Assembly (NCBI GenBank): GCA_016926155.1
Contig: JAFGPC010000177.1
Location: 32,871 to 96,870 of the forward strand
Length of the DNA stretch: 64,000 nt
Origin: Sedimentisphaerales bacterium
Lineage (GTDB): Bacteria; Planctomycetota; Phycisphaerae; Sedimentisphaerales; Anaerohalosphaeraceae
Direction: 5' to 3'
Of the stretch, positions 45,726 to 54,581 are shown piece after piece; positions within the stretch are counted from its first letter, which is position 1, and each line of letters begins with the position of its first letter. The notes below the pieces were generated by a model. That model did no database searches. It saw nothing but the letters and a program-made list of their open reading frames with translations, and was not told the DNA's origin. Made by a program: the position numbers and the translations under genes.

Positions 45726-47608
45726 CAATCAATAAACTCACGAAACCACAATTCAAGAAACAGCAAAGACCATAATCGATAACTCCAGTCGCGGCGGCCG
45801 GTTCGTTGTTCATCTATAAGCTTTGTAAGAAATGAAGGTTCAAACAGACCTCGCCGGACAGCCCGATCATCCAGCAGGGCCTCCCGAAGTATATCCCACA
45901 ATCCCCCTCGAAACCACCGTCCTAACGGAATTCCAAATCCGGTTTTCTGTTTATTGAGAATCTCTACAGGTAAAAGATTTTCTACAGACTTTCGAAATAT
46001 TTTTTTTCCGATGGAACCATTGAGCTTCATATTCGAAGGAATTGAAGCCGTATATTCGACTAAGGGATGATCCAGGAATGGACATCGCACTTCCAGGCTA
46101 TTTGCCATAGAGGCGATATCTGTTTTAACCATTAAACAATCCGGTAGATAAAAATTTTGATCATGCCGCATCATCCAATCGATAGAATCCTCTTCCGGCA
46201 TTTTCGTCAAATACAGAGGGTCAATTTTCGTCGGAGAACAATCTCGAATCATACCCCAAAAATGGGAGGTATAAGCCTGCCGCTTTTCCTGGGACTTGAA
46301 AATCGACATTTCCATACGATATCGATCTATCAAGTTAGAGCGGACCATTTCCAATCCTCTACTCAGACGTGCCGGAAGATTATATCTATAAAAGGGATTC
46401 ATAGCCCACTTAGGCATCGTCGTTATCCCCGTGCGAAACCATGAAGGAAGTACATCCAGTGATTGCCATCGTTTCATCCATGCGTATCTTGTATATCCGG
46501 TAAACGACTCGTCTCCTCCGTCTCCACTCAGAGCCACCGTTACATTCTGTCGCGTCATCTGCGAGACATAGTATGTTGGAAGAGCGGAACTGTCTGCAAA
46601 CGGTTCATTGTAATGACGCACCAGTAGCGGTAATAGTTCGACGGCATCGGGACGGACCACAAATTCGTGGTGATCCGTACCGTATCGTTCGGCCGTAAGA
46701 CGCGCATACGGCAGTTCATTATACTCGTCTTCTTCCAGCCCGATAGAAAAGGTCTTGACAGGCTGGCGACTATGCCTCGCCATAAAAGCCACTATGGCGG
46801 CCGAATCGATTCCCCCACTGAGAAAAACGCCAATCGGCACATCGGATATCATTCGCAATCGCACCGATTCATCTATAAGTGATATCAAATGATTCTGGAT
46901 TTCATCGGGGCTTTCTTGTGTTTTCCTTGGAATCGGAGGCTCCCAGTATCGAACGATCTTCATCCGGGCATCTGTGGTGCAAGTCAGATAACATCCAGGC
47001 GGTAGTTTTCGAATTCCCCAAAAAGCCGTATAGGGACTTGGAACATATTGCCAGGTCAAATACTGATCAATGGCGTAATAATCCGGTTCTATAGAAACAT
47101 CCGGATCAACGGTGATCGCCTTGATTTCCGAAGCAAAAACAAAAGAGCTTTGTGCTACTGTATAGAAAAACGGCTTTTGCCCGAGACGATCTCGAGCTGC
47201 AAAAAGCCTTTTTTTGCTTTCATCCCACAAGGCAAAAGCAAACATACCTCGCATTTGAGATAGACAATCGGTTCCATGCTCTTCATAAAGATGAATGATA
47301 ACCTCTGTGTCGGACTGTGTACGGAAACGATGGCCTGCCGCTTCGAGTTTCACACGTAAGGATTGATAATTGTACAACTCTCCGTTGTAGACAAGCCAAA
47401 CTGTCTCATCCTCATTGGGTAAGGGAGGATCGGCCTGTCGGTTCAAATCAATGATCGCCAGACGCTGCTGTCCCAGCCCTATAAAAGGCGCTGTATAGAT
47501 CCCCCGACCATCCGGACCCCGATGTACCATGGTAGAACACATTCTCTCGAGAAGCGATTTTTCAACTTTCCTTTTTTGAAAAACCATTTTTCCACAGATA
47601 CCACACAT
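45725..47608 (-). CDS. Asparagine-synthase-type glutamine amidotransferase (AsnB-2)
   Basis: The 627-residue protein has Cys2 in MCGICG, RGPDGRG, VYNGELYNY and SDTE in the glutaminase half; the PP-loop SGGIDS, SIGLEEDEYNE, SGDGGDESFTGY and TDIASMANSLEVRCPFLD follow. All the key residues of a working glutamine-dependent amidotransferase are there. I choose ATG 47608, not 47617, so that the catalytic Cys follows the initiator Met. The acceptor is not evident; the context suggests a sugar acid. Confidence 0.88.
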   Translation of the reverse strand: MCGICGKMVFQKRKVEKSLLERMCSTMVHRGPDGRGIYTAPFIGLGQQRLAIIDLNRQADPPLPNEDETVWLVYNGELYNYQSLRVKLEAAGHRFRTQSDTEVIIHLYEEHGTDCLSQMRGMFAFALWDESKKRLFAARDRLGQKPFFYTVAQSSFVFASEIKAITVDPDVSIEPDYYAIDQYLTWQYVPSPYTAFWGIRKLPPGCYLTCTTDARMKIVRYWEPPIPRKTQESPDEIQNHLISLIDESVRLRMISDVPIGVFLSGGIDSAAIVAFMARHSRQPVKTFSIGLEEDEYNELPYARLTAERYGTDHHEFVVRPDAVELLPLLVRHYNEPFADSSALPTYYVSQMTRQNVTVALSGDGGDESFTGYTRYAWMKRWQSLDVLPSWFRTGITTMPKWAMNPFYRYNLPARLSRGLEMVRSNLIDRYRMEMSIFKSQEKRQAYTSHFWGMIRDCSPTKIDPLYLTKMPEEDSIDWMMRHDQNFYLPDCLMVKTDIASMANSLEVRCPFLDHPLVEYTASIPSNMKLNGSIGKKIFRKSVENLLPVEILNKQKTGFGIPLGRWFRGGLWDILREALLDDRAVRRGLFEPSFLTKLIDEQRTGRRDWSYRLWSLLFLELWFREFID

Positions 47609-47641
47609 TCTTTTCATCTCTCTTTGGAATTTTATGTTTTC

Positions 47642-48466
47642 TCAATTCCGTTGAAAAACAAACTGATTGCACCCCAAACCGTTAGTGGTATGAAGCCCTA
47701 CAAGAAACATATTTCGTTCTAAAAAAAAGTTGAAAATCTCCTCAGGTTTGGCAAATTCATAAGGATAGCCACCAAGCCAATCAATCCAATCATGCCAAAG
47801 CGACATCCCGCGGTTTTCTCGATATCCGGCATACCGTTTCGCCGGATTTTGGAAGCAAATAATATCCACAATTAAACCCCGCATGATCCAATACGTGACA
47901 AAGCAAAAGAGCAATAACCTGCCGACGAATCGATTTTGATTGTATCTTCGCTTAACATGTCTCCAGAATCGGCTGGCGTTTCCCGCATCATTGTATATGC
48001 TAATCGCCAGTATCCCTCCGGGTTTTACAAGAATCAGAGCATTTTCCAATGCCTGATACATATTCCCCGTATGATGAAGGACTCCCCAAGAATACACAAT
48101 ATCCCATTGGCCTAATTTTGACATGGCCTCTTTATCCAATATATTTCCGGATTCAATGGCCCACTGCTGATTTGCAGAAGCATACTGTTGCCGGAGATAT
48201 CTGGCGCACTCTAAACATTGATCATCCCGATCAAATGTATATACCCTTTGAGCTCCCAGAGAGACCGCGGCAAGTGAACACAGGCCGCTGCCGCCGCCAA
48301 CATCGATGAACGTCTTACCCGAGAAATCTTTGTATCCGATAAGCGAAGAAAGAGAGAAACGGGCGGCATCAATCTGTTTTTCAGTCAAGTGGGCGGTAAA
48401 ATTCCACCAATTTCGTCCGAATGGAAAACGCAGATCGCTTTTATCTGACAAATTATTTGCTTCCAT
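47642..48466 (-). CDS. SAM-dependent methyltransferase (set 2)
   Basis: The 274-residue class I methyltransferase shows FIDVGGGSGLCS, VYTFDRDDQCLECA, and IVYSWGVLHHTGN. The C-terminal WIDWLGGYPYEFAKPEEI and NQFVFQR resemble a group of glycan-cluster methyltransferases. ATG 48466 overlaps the end of the polymerase gene by 14 bases. It immediately precedes AsnB-2, as the corresponding genes precede AsnB-1 and AsnB-3. Confidence 0.82.
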   Translation of the reverse strand: MEANNLSDKSDLRFPFGRNWWNFTAHLTEKQIDAARFSLSSLIGYKDFSGKTFIDVGGGSGLCSLAAVSLGAQRVYTFDRDDQCLECARYLRQQYASANQQWAIESGNILDKEAMSKLGQWDIVYSWGVLHHTGNMYQALENALILVKPGGILAISIYNDAGNASRFWRHVKRRYNQNRFVGRLLLFCFVTYWIMRGLIVDIICFQNPAKRYAGYRENRGMSLWHDWIDWLGGYPYEFAKPEEIFNFFLERNMFLVGLHTTNGLGCNQFVFQRN

Positions 48467-49970
48467 ACTCAAGAGATGTCGATCTGGCACCTGAAATGAG
48501 CCGTCTTACCAGATCGGGGGAGCGTTTACTGTACAAATGAGAAATAAAACCAATCATTAAAAAGGAAGGCGCAATTTGATAAATGATTATATACAAAAAG
48601 CTAAATGTCATCGATCGTATGGAATAATAGGAAAAGGCCACGAGCCATAAATAGGCCCAAACCACTAAGAATCGGTCACTGTTCCGAGAATACCAGTTGT
48701 GTAGTTTCGCAAAGCACCAACCTAATATCGCACCTCGAAAAATCAATTCCACCCAATCCAGTCCAAGGATCGCCTGTCCGATAGGATTCAGCATGAAATA
48801 ACCATAAGCTTCTGTCTTTTCATAATACCATTGCTGCGGTCCAATCTTATCAAATGGCAACAACTGACTTGGTATCAATACAAGAAAATCCACTGCATGG
48901 ATCTGCCATGGAATAGTTTCGATCATACCCGTCTGTTTGAGGCGATACAAATCATAGGTCCCGGCAAATCCATTCTGAAACTCTGTCCCGAAGGAAAACG
49001 CCGCACGCCATCCACTTTCCGAAATCCATTGTGATAAAATACCCAAGCCTTCCCGCAGATCCTCATGTCCTCGCAAAATTGACATAGCAAAAAAGCTGAA
49101 CAATAATACGCTTCCACCCATCACCAATAAGGAAATCGAAAATGGACGGATATAACGATGCCATAAAAGAACAGCCCCCAGATATGAAAGAATGATGCCG
49201 GTTCGTGCTCCCATCTCCATAGAATACATACCAAAAAGGGTAAGAAGCCAGAATCCAAACAGAAGACGGCACCACCAAATCCTCCAAAAAGCGATGCACA
49301 CAATTATAAATGCAAATCGCATCCCAAACAGCATCCCATACATATTCTGTACGATCTGCTGAGTAAGGAGAGACAATCGAGTAAAACGTTCATTCATTTC
49401 CCGGAGGTTGTCACTATAAGAAATATCAAAGTCGACACCGTATAAAATCTTGATAACAAACATGGCTATCGCCAAAATAGCGGCTAAGCTCAATAATGCC
49501 CCGATTACGGGCATATCGGGTTCCGATAAATACTTCTTTTCCTCTACTGTTTTTCGGCAAACAATGTGAATACATGCAAATGCTGCGATAAACACACTGT
49601 ATCTCAAGGAAACCAAAGCATACATCTCAGGATTCGGAGGATGAAGCCAGAATTGAGTGGAACTATAGGCGGTATACTCCATTCCACTTAACAAATAGGC
49701 GACAATAGGGATCAGGCTGTAACAACAGAAAGCCGCCATATACAACACCCCGATATCCAGTATGGATACCGATTCACGGTGATTCCAAACGACACATAAA
49801 AAAATCAGGGCGGTCAATCCGATCGAAGCGCCGGGCAAGAGGATCCCACACTGTTGTGGCGATGCAAATAAAAATAAAATGAGTACGACTAAAAAAGCCG
49901 AAGTCACTACCCAAATAAAGTTCCGATTTACCTGGAAAGGATTGAAATGAATGTCATAGTGTAGATTCAT
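48453..49970 (-). CDS. O-antigen/oligosaccharide polymerase (Wzy-like)
   Basis: The 505-residue membrane protein has about 12 hydrophobic helices and a large periplasmic loop (about residues 310-400, with WQIHAVDFLVLIPSQLLPF). That topology is typical of Wzy polymerases, which join undecaprenyl-linked repeats in the periplasm. Sequence conservation is low in this family, so the assignment rests on topology and on neighbouring Wzx and Wzz homologues. Confidence 0.7.
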   Translation of the reverse strand: MNLHYDIHFNPFQVNRNFIWVVTSAFLVVLILFLFASPQQCGILLPGASIGLTALIFLCVVWNHRESVSILDIGVLYMAAFCCYSLIPIVAYLLSGMEYTAYSSTQFWLHPPNPEMYALVSLRYSVFIAAFACIHIVCRKTVEEKKYLSEPDMPVIGALLSLAAILAIAMFVIKILYGVDFDISYSDNLREMNERFTRLSLLTQQIVQNMYGMLFGMRFAFIIVCIAFWRIWWCRLLFGFWLLTLFGMYSMEMGARTGIILSYLGAVLLWHRYIRPFSISLLVMGGSVLLFSFFAMSILRGHEDLREGLGILSQWISESGWRAAFSFGTEFQNGFAGTYDLYRLKQTGMIETIPWQIHAVDFLVLIPSQLLPFDKIGPQQWYYEKTEAYGYFMLNPIGQAILGLDWVELIFRGAILGWCFAKLHNWYSRNSDRFLVVWAYLWLVAFSYYSIRSMTFSFLYIIIYQIAPSFLMIGFISHLYSKRSPDLVRRLISGARSTSLEYGSK

Positions 49971-50027
49971 GAAATATTTGAAGGATTTAGATAATGGCCT
50001 TCATTGGTCTTCTTTTTATTACAATCT

Positions 50028-51110
50028 CTATGGAGGGGATATCTGCCAATTGATTCGTTTCATTCCTTCCTGAATCAATAAACCAGTACTCCGAGTAATA
50101 TCGGAGAAGCGATATTCTTTCATAACTCGTCGATAGCCGTTTCGACTGATCTGTTCTCGTTCCTTCTCATGAGATAAGTAATATTCAATTTTTTCGATCA
50201 AATCTTCAATATCTCGATATCCCACCACCTCGGTTCCCGCCTCATAGATGTAATCGAGATAATCCACGCCATCTGTTAGCTGCAATGCACCGTTGGCGGG
50301 GATATGGTACAAACGATTGTTCCCCAAGTTGGGAAGATCATAACCATTGTGAATATTGACTCCGATCCTAGCTCTTTGATGAAGACGAAGCCTTTCTTCA
50401 TAAGAAACAGGGCCGGGCCAACATTTCGCTCCGTATCGTACATTGATATAGGCTTTGTGTGTAAGACGATAATATCCTTTCCAGCAGAATCTTTGTTTGA
50501 AATATTTCTTTAACCGAACCAGTGTCTCAATTTTTTTCCGGTGAAACGTTCCTATAAATACGATATCAATATCCCGCTTCAGAGCAAAAACCTGCTCTTC
50601 GGATAACAAAGCATCATAATCGATGTCGAGAGCGCCGATCGGAACAAAATCACTGTTTATCATTCCGGTTTCCCGCATTTTTTGCGCCATATTCAGTTCG
50701 CGCGAATAAGTCGGGGTTGCGTAAAATACATGATGATAGGCATGAAGATAAGGAATATTCCGCATGTATGTAGATTCCGGATCATCCTGCGAATAAAGCA
50801 CTTTATAAACGTTTATGTTTCGAAGATAATCCGGATGGAACGGAGGCGCATCAGTCACTACGATCGCATGGATGTTATTCTGGGTAAGAAGTTGTTCAAA
50901 ATCCGCATACATTCGCATCAAATCCGGATGTTTGCTACGGTACAAACGATCCAGATCTACCGAATTTAAATACATATGCATATCCAAATACCCCGTTTGA
51001 TTAAACGGGACAAAATGAAAATGCTCATTCGAGGCGGCTCTAATCCCCTCTGCTCTGCCTTGTCCTTCTATTCCATGCTTGCAGAATGTGAATAGGATAT
51101 TCGTACTCAT
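50028..51110 (-). CDS. CgeB-like glycosyltransferase
   Basis: A 360-residue protein of the CgeB/glycosyltransferase-1-like type: VLYSQDDPES, HHVFYATPTYSRE, DIVFIGTFHRKKIE, and ARIGVNIHNGYDLPNLGNNRLYHIPANG. The latter is the GT-B donor region (N..R..E-like) of this group. ATG 51110 overlaps the previous stop as ATGA. The open frame extends back inside the upstream gene but that is not coding here. Confidence 0.75.
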   Translation of the reverse strand: MSTNILFTFCKHGIEGQGRAEGIRAASNEHFHFVPFNQTGYLDMHMYLNSVDLDRLYRSKHPDLMRMYADFEQLLTQNNIHAIVVTDAPPFHPDYLRNINVYKVLYSQDDPESTYMRNIPYLHAYHHVFYATPTYSRELNMAQKMRETGMINSDFVPIGALDIDYDALLSEEQVFALKRDIDIVFIGTFHRKKIETLVRLKKYFKQRFCWKGYYRLTHKAYINVRYGAKCWPGPVSYEERLRLHQRARIGVNIHNGYDLPNLGNNRLYHIPANGALQLTDGVDYLDYIYEAGTEVVGYRDIEDLIEKIEYYLSHEKEREQISRNGYRRVMKEYRFSDITRSTGLLIQEGMKRINWQISPP

Positions 51111-51820
51111 TCTGAAGACTTTTCTGAAAAGCGGGAAAGCAGTATAAAATTCATGCTTGGATTCCAGTCGGGATTCCGATAAACGTTTAGAACTTTGAAA
51201 TAACAAGAGATTCGTCGTATTAAATCTTTCTTTCGAAATCCCCGCATACCCACTTCCCAGAAGTGCTGCCCCCGGCAGTATCGCGGCGCAATTCCGTCCG
51301 GTTTATGAAAAATGTTGAACAAATCCAGAATGATGGACCGATCCATTCCTTTGATATCGGCTTTGCAACGAACTTGAAAATGCCTACCGGCCACCGGAAG
51401 ATTGATAATGGCATAGTTGCCGATGCGCGCCATTTCCTGCAGCGCCGAGTCCAAATAAGGTTCGGCCAGATGCTCCAGTACATGGGAAGCGATCACGGCA
51501 TCGAACTGCCGGTCTGCAAACATCGGCATTTCGTGAACGCTTCCCACTACATTCGGTGAAAATGTCTCATCGATATCTAAGGTAGTAACACGGTAGCCTT
51601 TCCAACTCAGAATCTGCTCTGAAAGTCCCTGACCCGATCCCACGATCAGTACGGATCGTACATGGGGCCAGCACTGCAGGTCCCGGTACTGGTAGTAGGC
51701 ATTGATAAAATTTGACAGATGTATTTGTCCGACCCACTTCTGCCGGTCAATCGGCATTACGGTAGGCCTAGGGACTTGCCATTCGGTATTTTCACATCCA
51801 CGTTTTTTCAAGCGTATCAA
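51107..51820 (-). CDS. SAM-dependent methyltransferase
   Basis: The class I core is clear: SVLIVGSGQGLSEQ, VTTLDIDE, FDAVIASHVLEHLAEP. About 237 residues. The start is uncertain: TTG 51820 overlaps the upstream stop as TTGA, with AGG upstream, and is preferred to another TTG at 51856. It forms a run of three methyltransferase-like genes with the two upstream. Target unknown. Confidence 0.72.
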   Translation of the reverse strand: MIRLKKRGCENTEWQVPRPTVMPIDRQKWVGQIHLSNFINAYYQYRDLQCWPHVRSVLIVGSGQGLSEQILSWKGYRVTTLDIDETFSPNVVGSVHEMPMFADRQFDAVIASHVLEHLAEPYLDSALQEMARIGNYAIINLPVAGRHFQVRCKADIKGMDRSIILDLFNIFHKPDGIAPRYCRGQHFWEVGMRGFRKKDLIRRISCYFKVLNVYRNPDWNPSMNFILLSRFSEKSSE

Positions 51821-52593
51821 TCGGAGTAAGAACCTGTTTTTGTGAAATGATAACAACCATAAGCATAAGGCCTGCTCGCAGAATCATACGCATTTCGCTC
51901 CATATATCCTCCTCCCTGCAGAACATATATTTCGCCTACCAATCGACAGGGGCTAAAAAGCTCGATAAAATCTTCAGGGCGGAAAATACGATGGGCGTTA
52001 AAGCTTACTTTCGATACCGATCCGGTCGGTACAGCTACGTACAGATCTCCTCCGGGAGCTAAAACACGCTGTAACTCCCCCGCTGCCTTGATCGTGCCCT
52101 CGGGATCCAATCGATCCCCGTAACGACCCAAACCGACATGTTCAATCACGGAAAGACTGGAAATCGACGAAATACTGTTATCTTCAAAATCAAGATCAGT
52201 CACATCCCCTTGTAGCGGGATAATCCCCGGCAGGTTTGTCTGAATCGGTCGAATATCCACCGTCATCACTTCCGTAAAAAGGGAAAGCATTACCAAAAAG
52301 GGGGCCGAAGACGCCACATCCAAGTGCACTGCCGGTTTTCTTTCCATGATACGGCGGGCCACCCATGTATCCTGATAGGTATACATATCGTTAATTCTGC
52401 TCGATATAGTCGTACGATCCACACAACAAGGGGTTAGGTCATATATTGAAACAACTTCTTTGGACATTTTCTTGTAATGGGAATAATGAACTGCCGTAAT
52501 AACGGTTCCCTTAACCAGCCTCCAGGGGCGGATGATACCCGTCCAATTCACCCAAAACGTCTCAGCGGCAAAACGTATAATATTATCTAACAT
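51817..52593 (-). CDS. DUF268-family methyltransferase-like protein
   Basis: The 258-residue protein has a degenerate SAM-binding core: AVHLDVASSAPFLVM, VMTVDIRPI and SSLSVIEHVGLGRYGD, with LDPEGTIKAAGELQRVLAPGG. The IEHVGLGRYGD...DPEG arrangement is what I know from DUF268. It probably acts on a glycan intermediate; catalysis is not proven. The N-terminal ~30 residues (FWVNWTGIIRPW) could dock to the membrane. Confidence 0.75.
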   Translation of the reverse strand: MLDNIIRFAAETFWVNWTGIIRPWRLVKGTVITAVHYSHYKKMSKEVVSIYDLTPCCVDRTTISSRINDMYTYQDTWVARRIMERKPAVHLDVASSAPFLVMLSLFTEVMTVDIRPIQTNLPGIIPLQGDVTDLDFEDNSISSISSLSVIEHVGLGRYGDRLDPEGTIKAAGELQRVLAPGGDLYVAVPTGSVSKVSFNAHRIFRPEDFIELFSPCRLVGEIYVLQGGGYMERNAYDSASRPYAYGCYHFTKTGSYSD

Positions 52594-52601
52594 ATGACTG
52601 C

Positions 52602-53510
52602 TTATCCTCGAGGTTGGGGCGCAATTGATGGAGTCGAAATTCGTTTGGACATTGATTGTTGTTCCCTATCCAATTCCACCGCCGCCAACAACTCCGAAAT
52701 GGAGCCCGGAAAAGTTTTCCAGTCCGTAGGAACATCTTTTCGAACCTCTTCGAGGGTACGGTACTCTCTGTTATTGTGCAAATTCCAAAAACGATATCCC
52801 CATTCCTGCAAAAGTTTTAATGGATTTCGATTGACTTTCTTGAAATGCCAATCCACAACTTCTATGATCAACAGGGGACGACAATCCCGAAAAAAATATT
52901 CCCCCCCTGTGAGCACCGCATATTCATGCCCATCTACATCCAGCTTTACCAAATCTACATGTTGCACATTTTTTTCTACCACCCAATCGTCCAGCCGTTT
53001 AAAGTCAGCCTGACACGTCGTATCCTTATAAGTCCCATCCGTCCGCCAACTGGCACGAAAATTCACTTGCTGGGCGGGAAGATTCTGATCCGACAATGCA
53101 AGCTTACATGTTTCAATATTGCTAAAGTGATTGAGTGCGATATTTTGAAGAAGCTTTTGAAAAGCATAGTCCGTCGGTTCAAAGGCATAAACTTGCCCAT
53201 TTGGTCCGACATTACGCGCCATGCGAAGCGTATGGGCTCCGATATTGGCTCCGATATCCAGAACTGTATGACCTGGTTTACAGAATCGTTCAATCGCCCC
53301 GGTTACATCCGGTTCGTATCGATCCAGATAAAGACACAAATCAATCATTTCTCCAAGGTCCAAATGATATCGAATGTTATCTATAGTCGTCGTAATTTGA
53401 CTTTTGCGCACCACAGCACAATACAGTCGAAACATAAGAGAACGGATTCTCATGAAAGGAATAGCCTTGTATAAGACAGAAAGACTTCGAATCACGGGAC
53501 GGTTTATCAT
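52602..53510 (-). CDS. FkbM-family methyltransferase
   Basis: A 302-residue FkbM-type O-methyltransferase: HTVLDIGANIGAHTLRMA, VYAFEPTDYAFQKL, NIALNHFSNIETCKLALSD and DLVKLDVDGHEYAVLTGG. FkbM enzymes put O-methyl groups on sugars or polyketides. It is six bases after the GT2 gene with AAGG before the ATG. The likely target is a hydroxyl of the repeat unit. Confidence 0.88.
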   Translation of the reverse strand: MINRPVIRSLSVLYKAIPFMRIRSLMFRLYCAVVRKSQITTTIDNIRYHLDLGEMIDLCLYLDRYEPDVTGAIERFCKPGHTVLDIGANIGAHTLRMARNVGPNGQVYAFEPTDYAFQKLLQNIALNHFSNIETCKLALSDQNLPAQQVNFRASWRTDGTYKDTTCQADFKRLDDWVVEKNVQHVDLVKLDVDGHEYAVLTGGEYFFRDCRPLLIIEVVDWHFKKVNRNPLKLLQEWGYRFWNLHNNREYRTLEEVRKDVPTDWKTFPGSISELLAAVELDREQQSMSKRISTPSIAPQPRG

Positions 53511-53516
53511 TTCATT

Positions 53517-54581
53517 TCAACCTTTACAACAAATTGTGTTGCGTAAAGAATTGCCCGCAATCCGCAAAACTGTTGGGATATGCCGCTGTAAGGACCTTTG
53601 CAACATTTGAGCGGCCACTGTCGGACTACGTTTCCAATAGTATCGGCACACCGTCATGGCAATCAGCGCTGCAGACTTGCGCAAATCTTCATTGCCGACT
53701 GCCTGCGGATGGAGTTCGAGAAAACGCCGGTAAATGGTGTCAAATGAAAGAATCGCCTCTTTCGGAGCCATTGGACAGGAAACCACCGAAGCATTATTCA
53801 CACCGATCCATACATCCACCCAGTTCAAAGGAATGTGATCCCAACACAGTATTTCACACATATTTGTGATGATTCTTTCTCGGACCATTCCGATGTCGTG
53901 GACAGGATAATTTCCGGAGACATTCCTATGATGCCGACGAGTCTGCACAAGCGGGATTTCCAGATTCAAACCAATATACCGAAAGAGCAAACGCGACCAT
54001 AGCTCAAAATCCTGATTGGTCTTAAAGGCCTCATTATATCCCCCCAGTTCTTCCCGGATGATATCCTTGCGAAACAGGACCGACGAATGCACAAAAGGTG
54101 AACCAAAAAGGACACTCCATTTTATTCCCAGTAGTGTTGTGGGTTTAACGGAAAATCCTGTCCGAATTACCCCGCCATCTGCATCAATGACCTCCGCCTG
54201 GGCACCTAATATTGCACACTCCGGATGAGCTTGCACAAAACCGATTTGTCGAGCCAGACGTTCGGGAAACGACAAATCATCGGCATCCTGGCGAGCGATC
54301 CATTTACCCCGGGCCATTTGTAATCCACGGTTCAAGGATCGGGTCAGGCCTATATTGGACGGATTGTCAATGAGACGGATTCTTGCATCTTGATATGACA
54401 AAATAATCTCTCTGGAAGCATCCGTAGAACCGTCATTGATAATCAGAAATTCAAAGTTTTTAAAGGTTTGTTGCAGAATGGAATCCATCGCCTGACGAAG
54501 ATATGCCTGGCCGTTATAAACACTCATCAGGACAGTGATCTTGGGAAAATCGCATCCCACCGAACATAACGCTTCATTCAT
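53517..54581 (-). CDS. Glycosyltransferase family 2
   Basis: This 354-residue GT-A enzyme has ITVLMSVYNGQAYLRQAMDS at the start, IINDGSTDAS, and the metal-binding ARQDADD (DxD type) at about residue 95. The C-terminal helical part has basic and hydrophobic stretches near the end. It starts at an ATG overlapping the AsnB-3 stop (ATGA), so it is the third gene of set 3. Confidence 0.88.
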   Translation of the reverse strand: MNEALCSVGCDFPKITVLMSVYNGQAYLRQAMDSILQQTFKNFEFLIINDGSTDASREIILSYQDARIRLIDNPSNIGLTRSLNRGLQMARGKWIARQDADDLSFPERLARQIGFVQAHPECAILGAQAEVIDADGGVIRTGFSVKPTTLLGIKWSVLFGSPFVHSSVLFRKDIIREELGGYNEAFKTNQDFELWSRLLFRYIGLNLEIPLVQTRRHHRNVSGNYPVHDIGMVRERIITNMCEILCWDHIPLNWVDVWIGVNNASVVSCPMAPKEAILSFDTIYRRFLELHPQAVGNEDLRKSAALIAMTVCRYYWKRSPTVAAQMLQRSLQRHIPTVLRIAGNSLRNTICCKG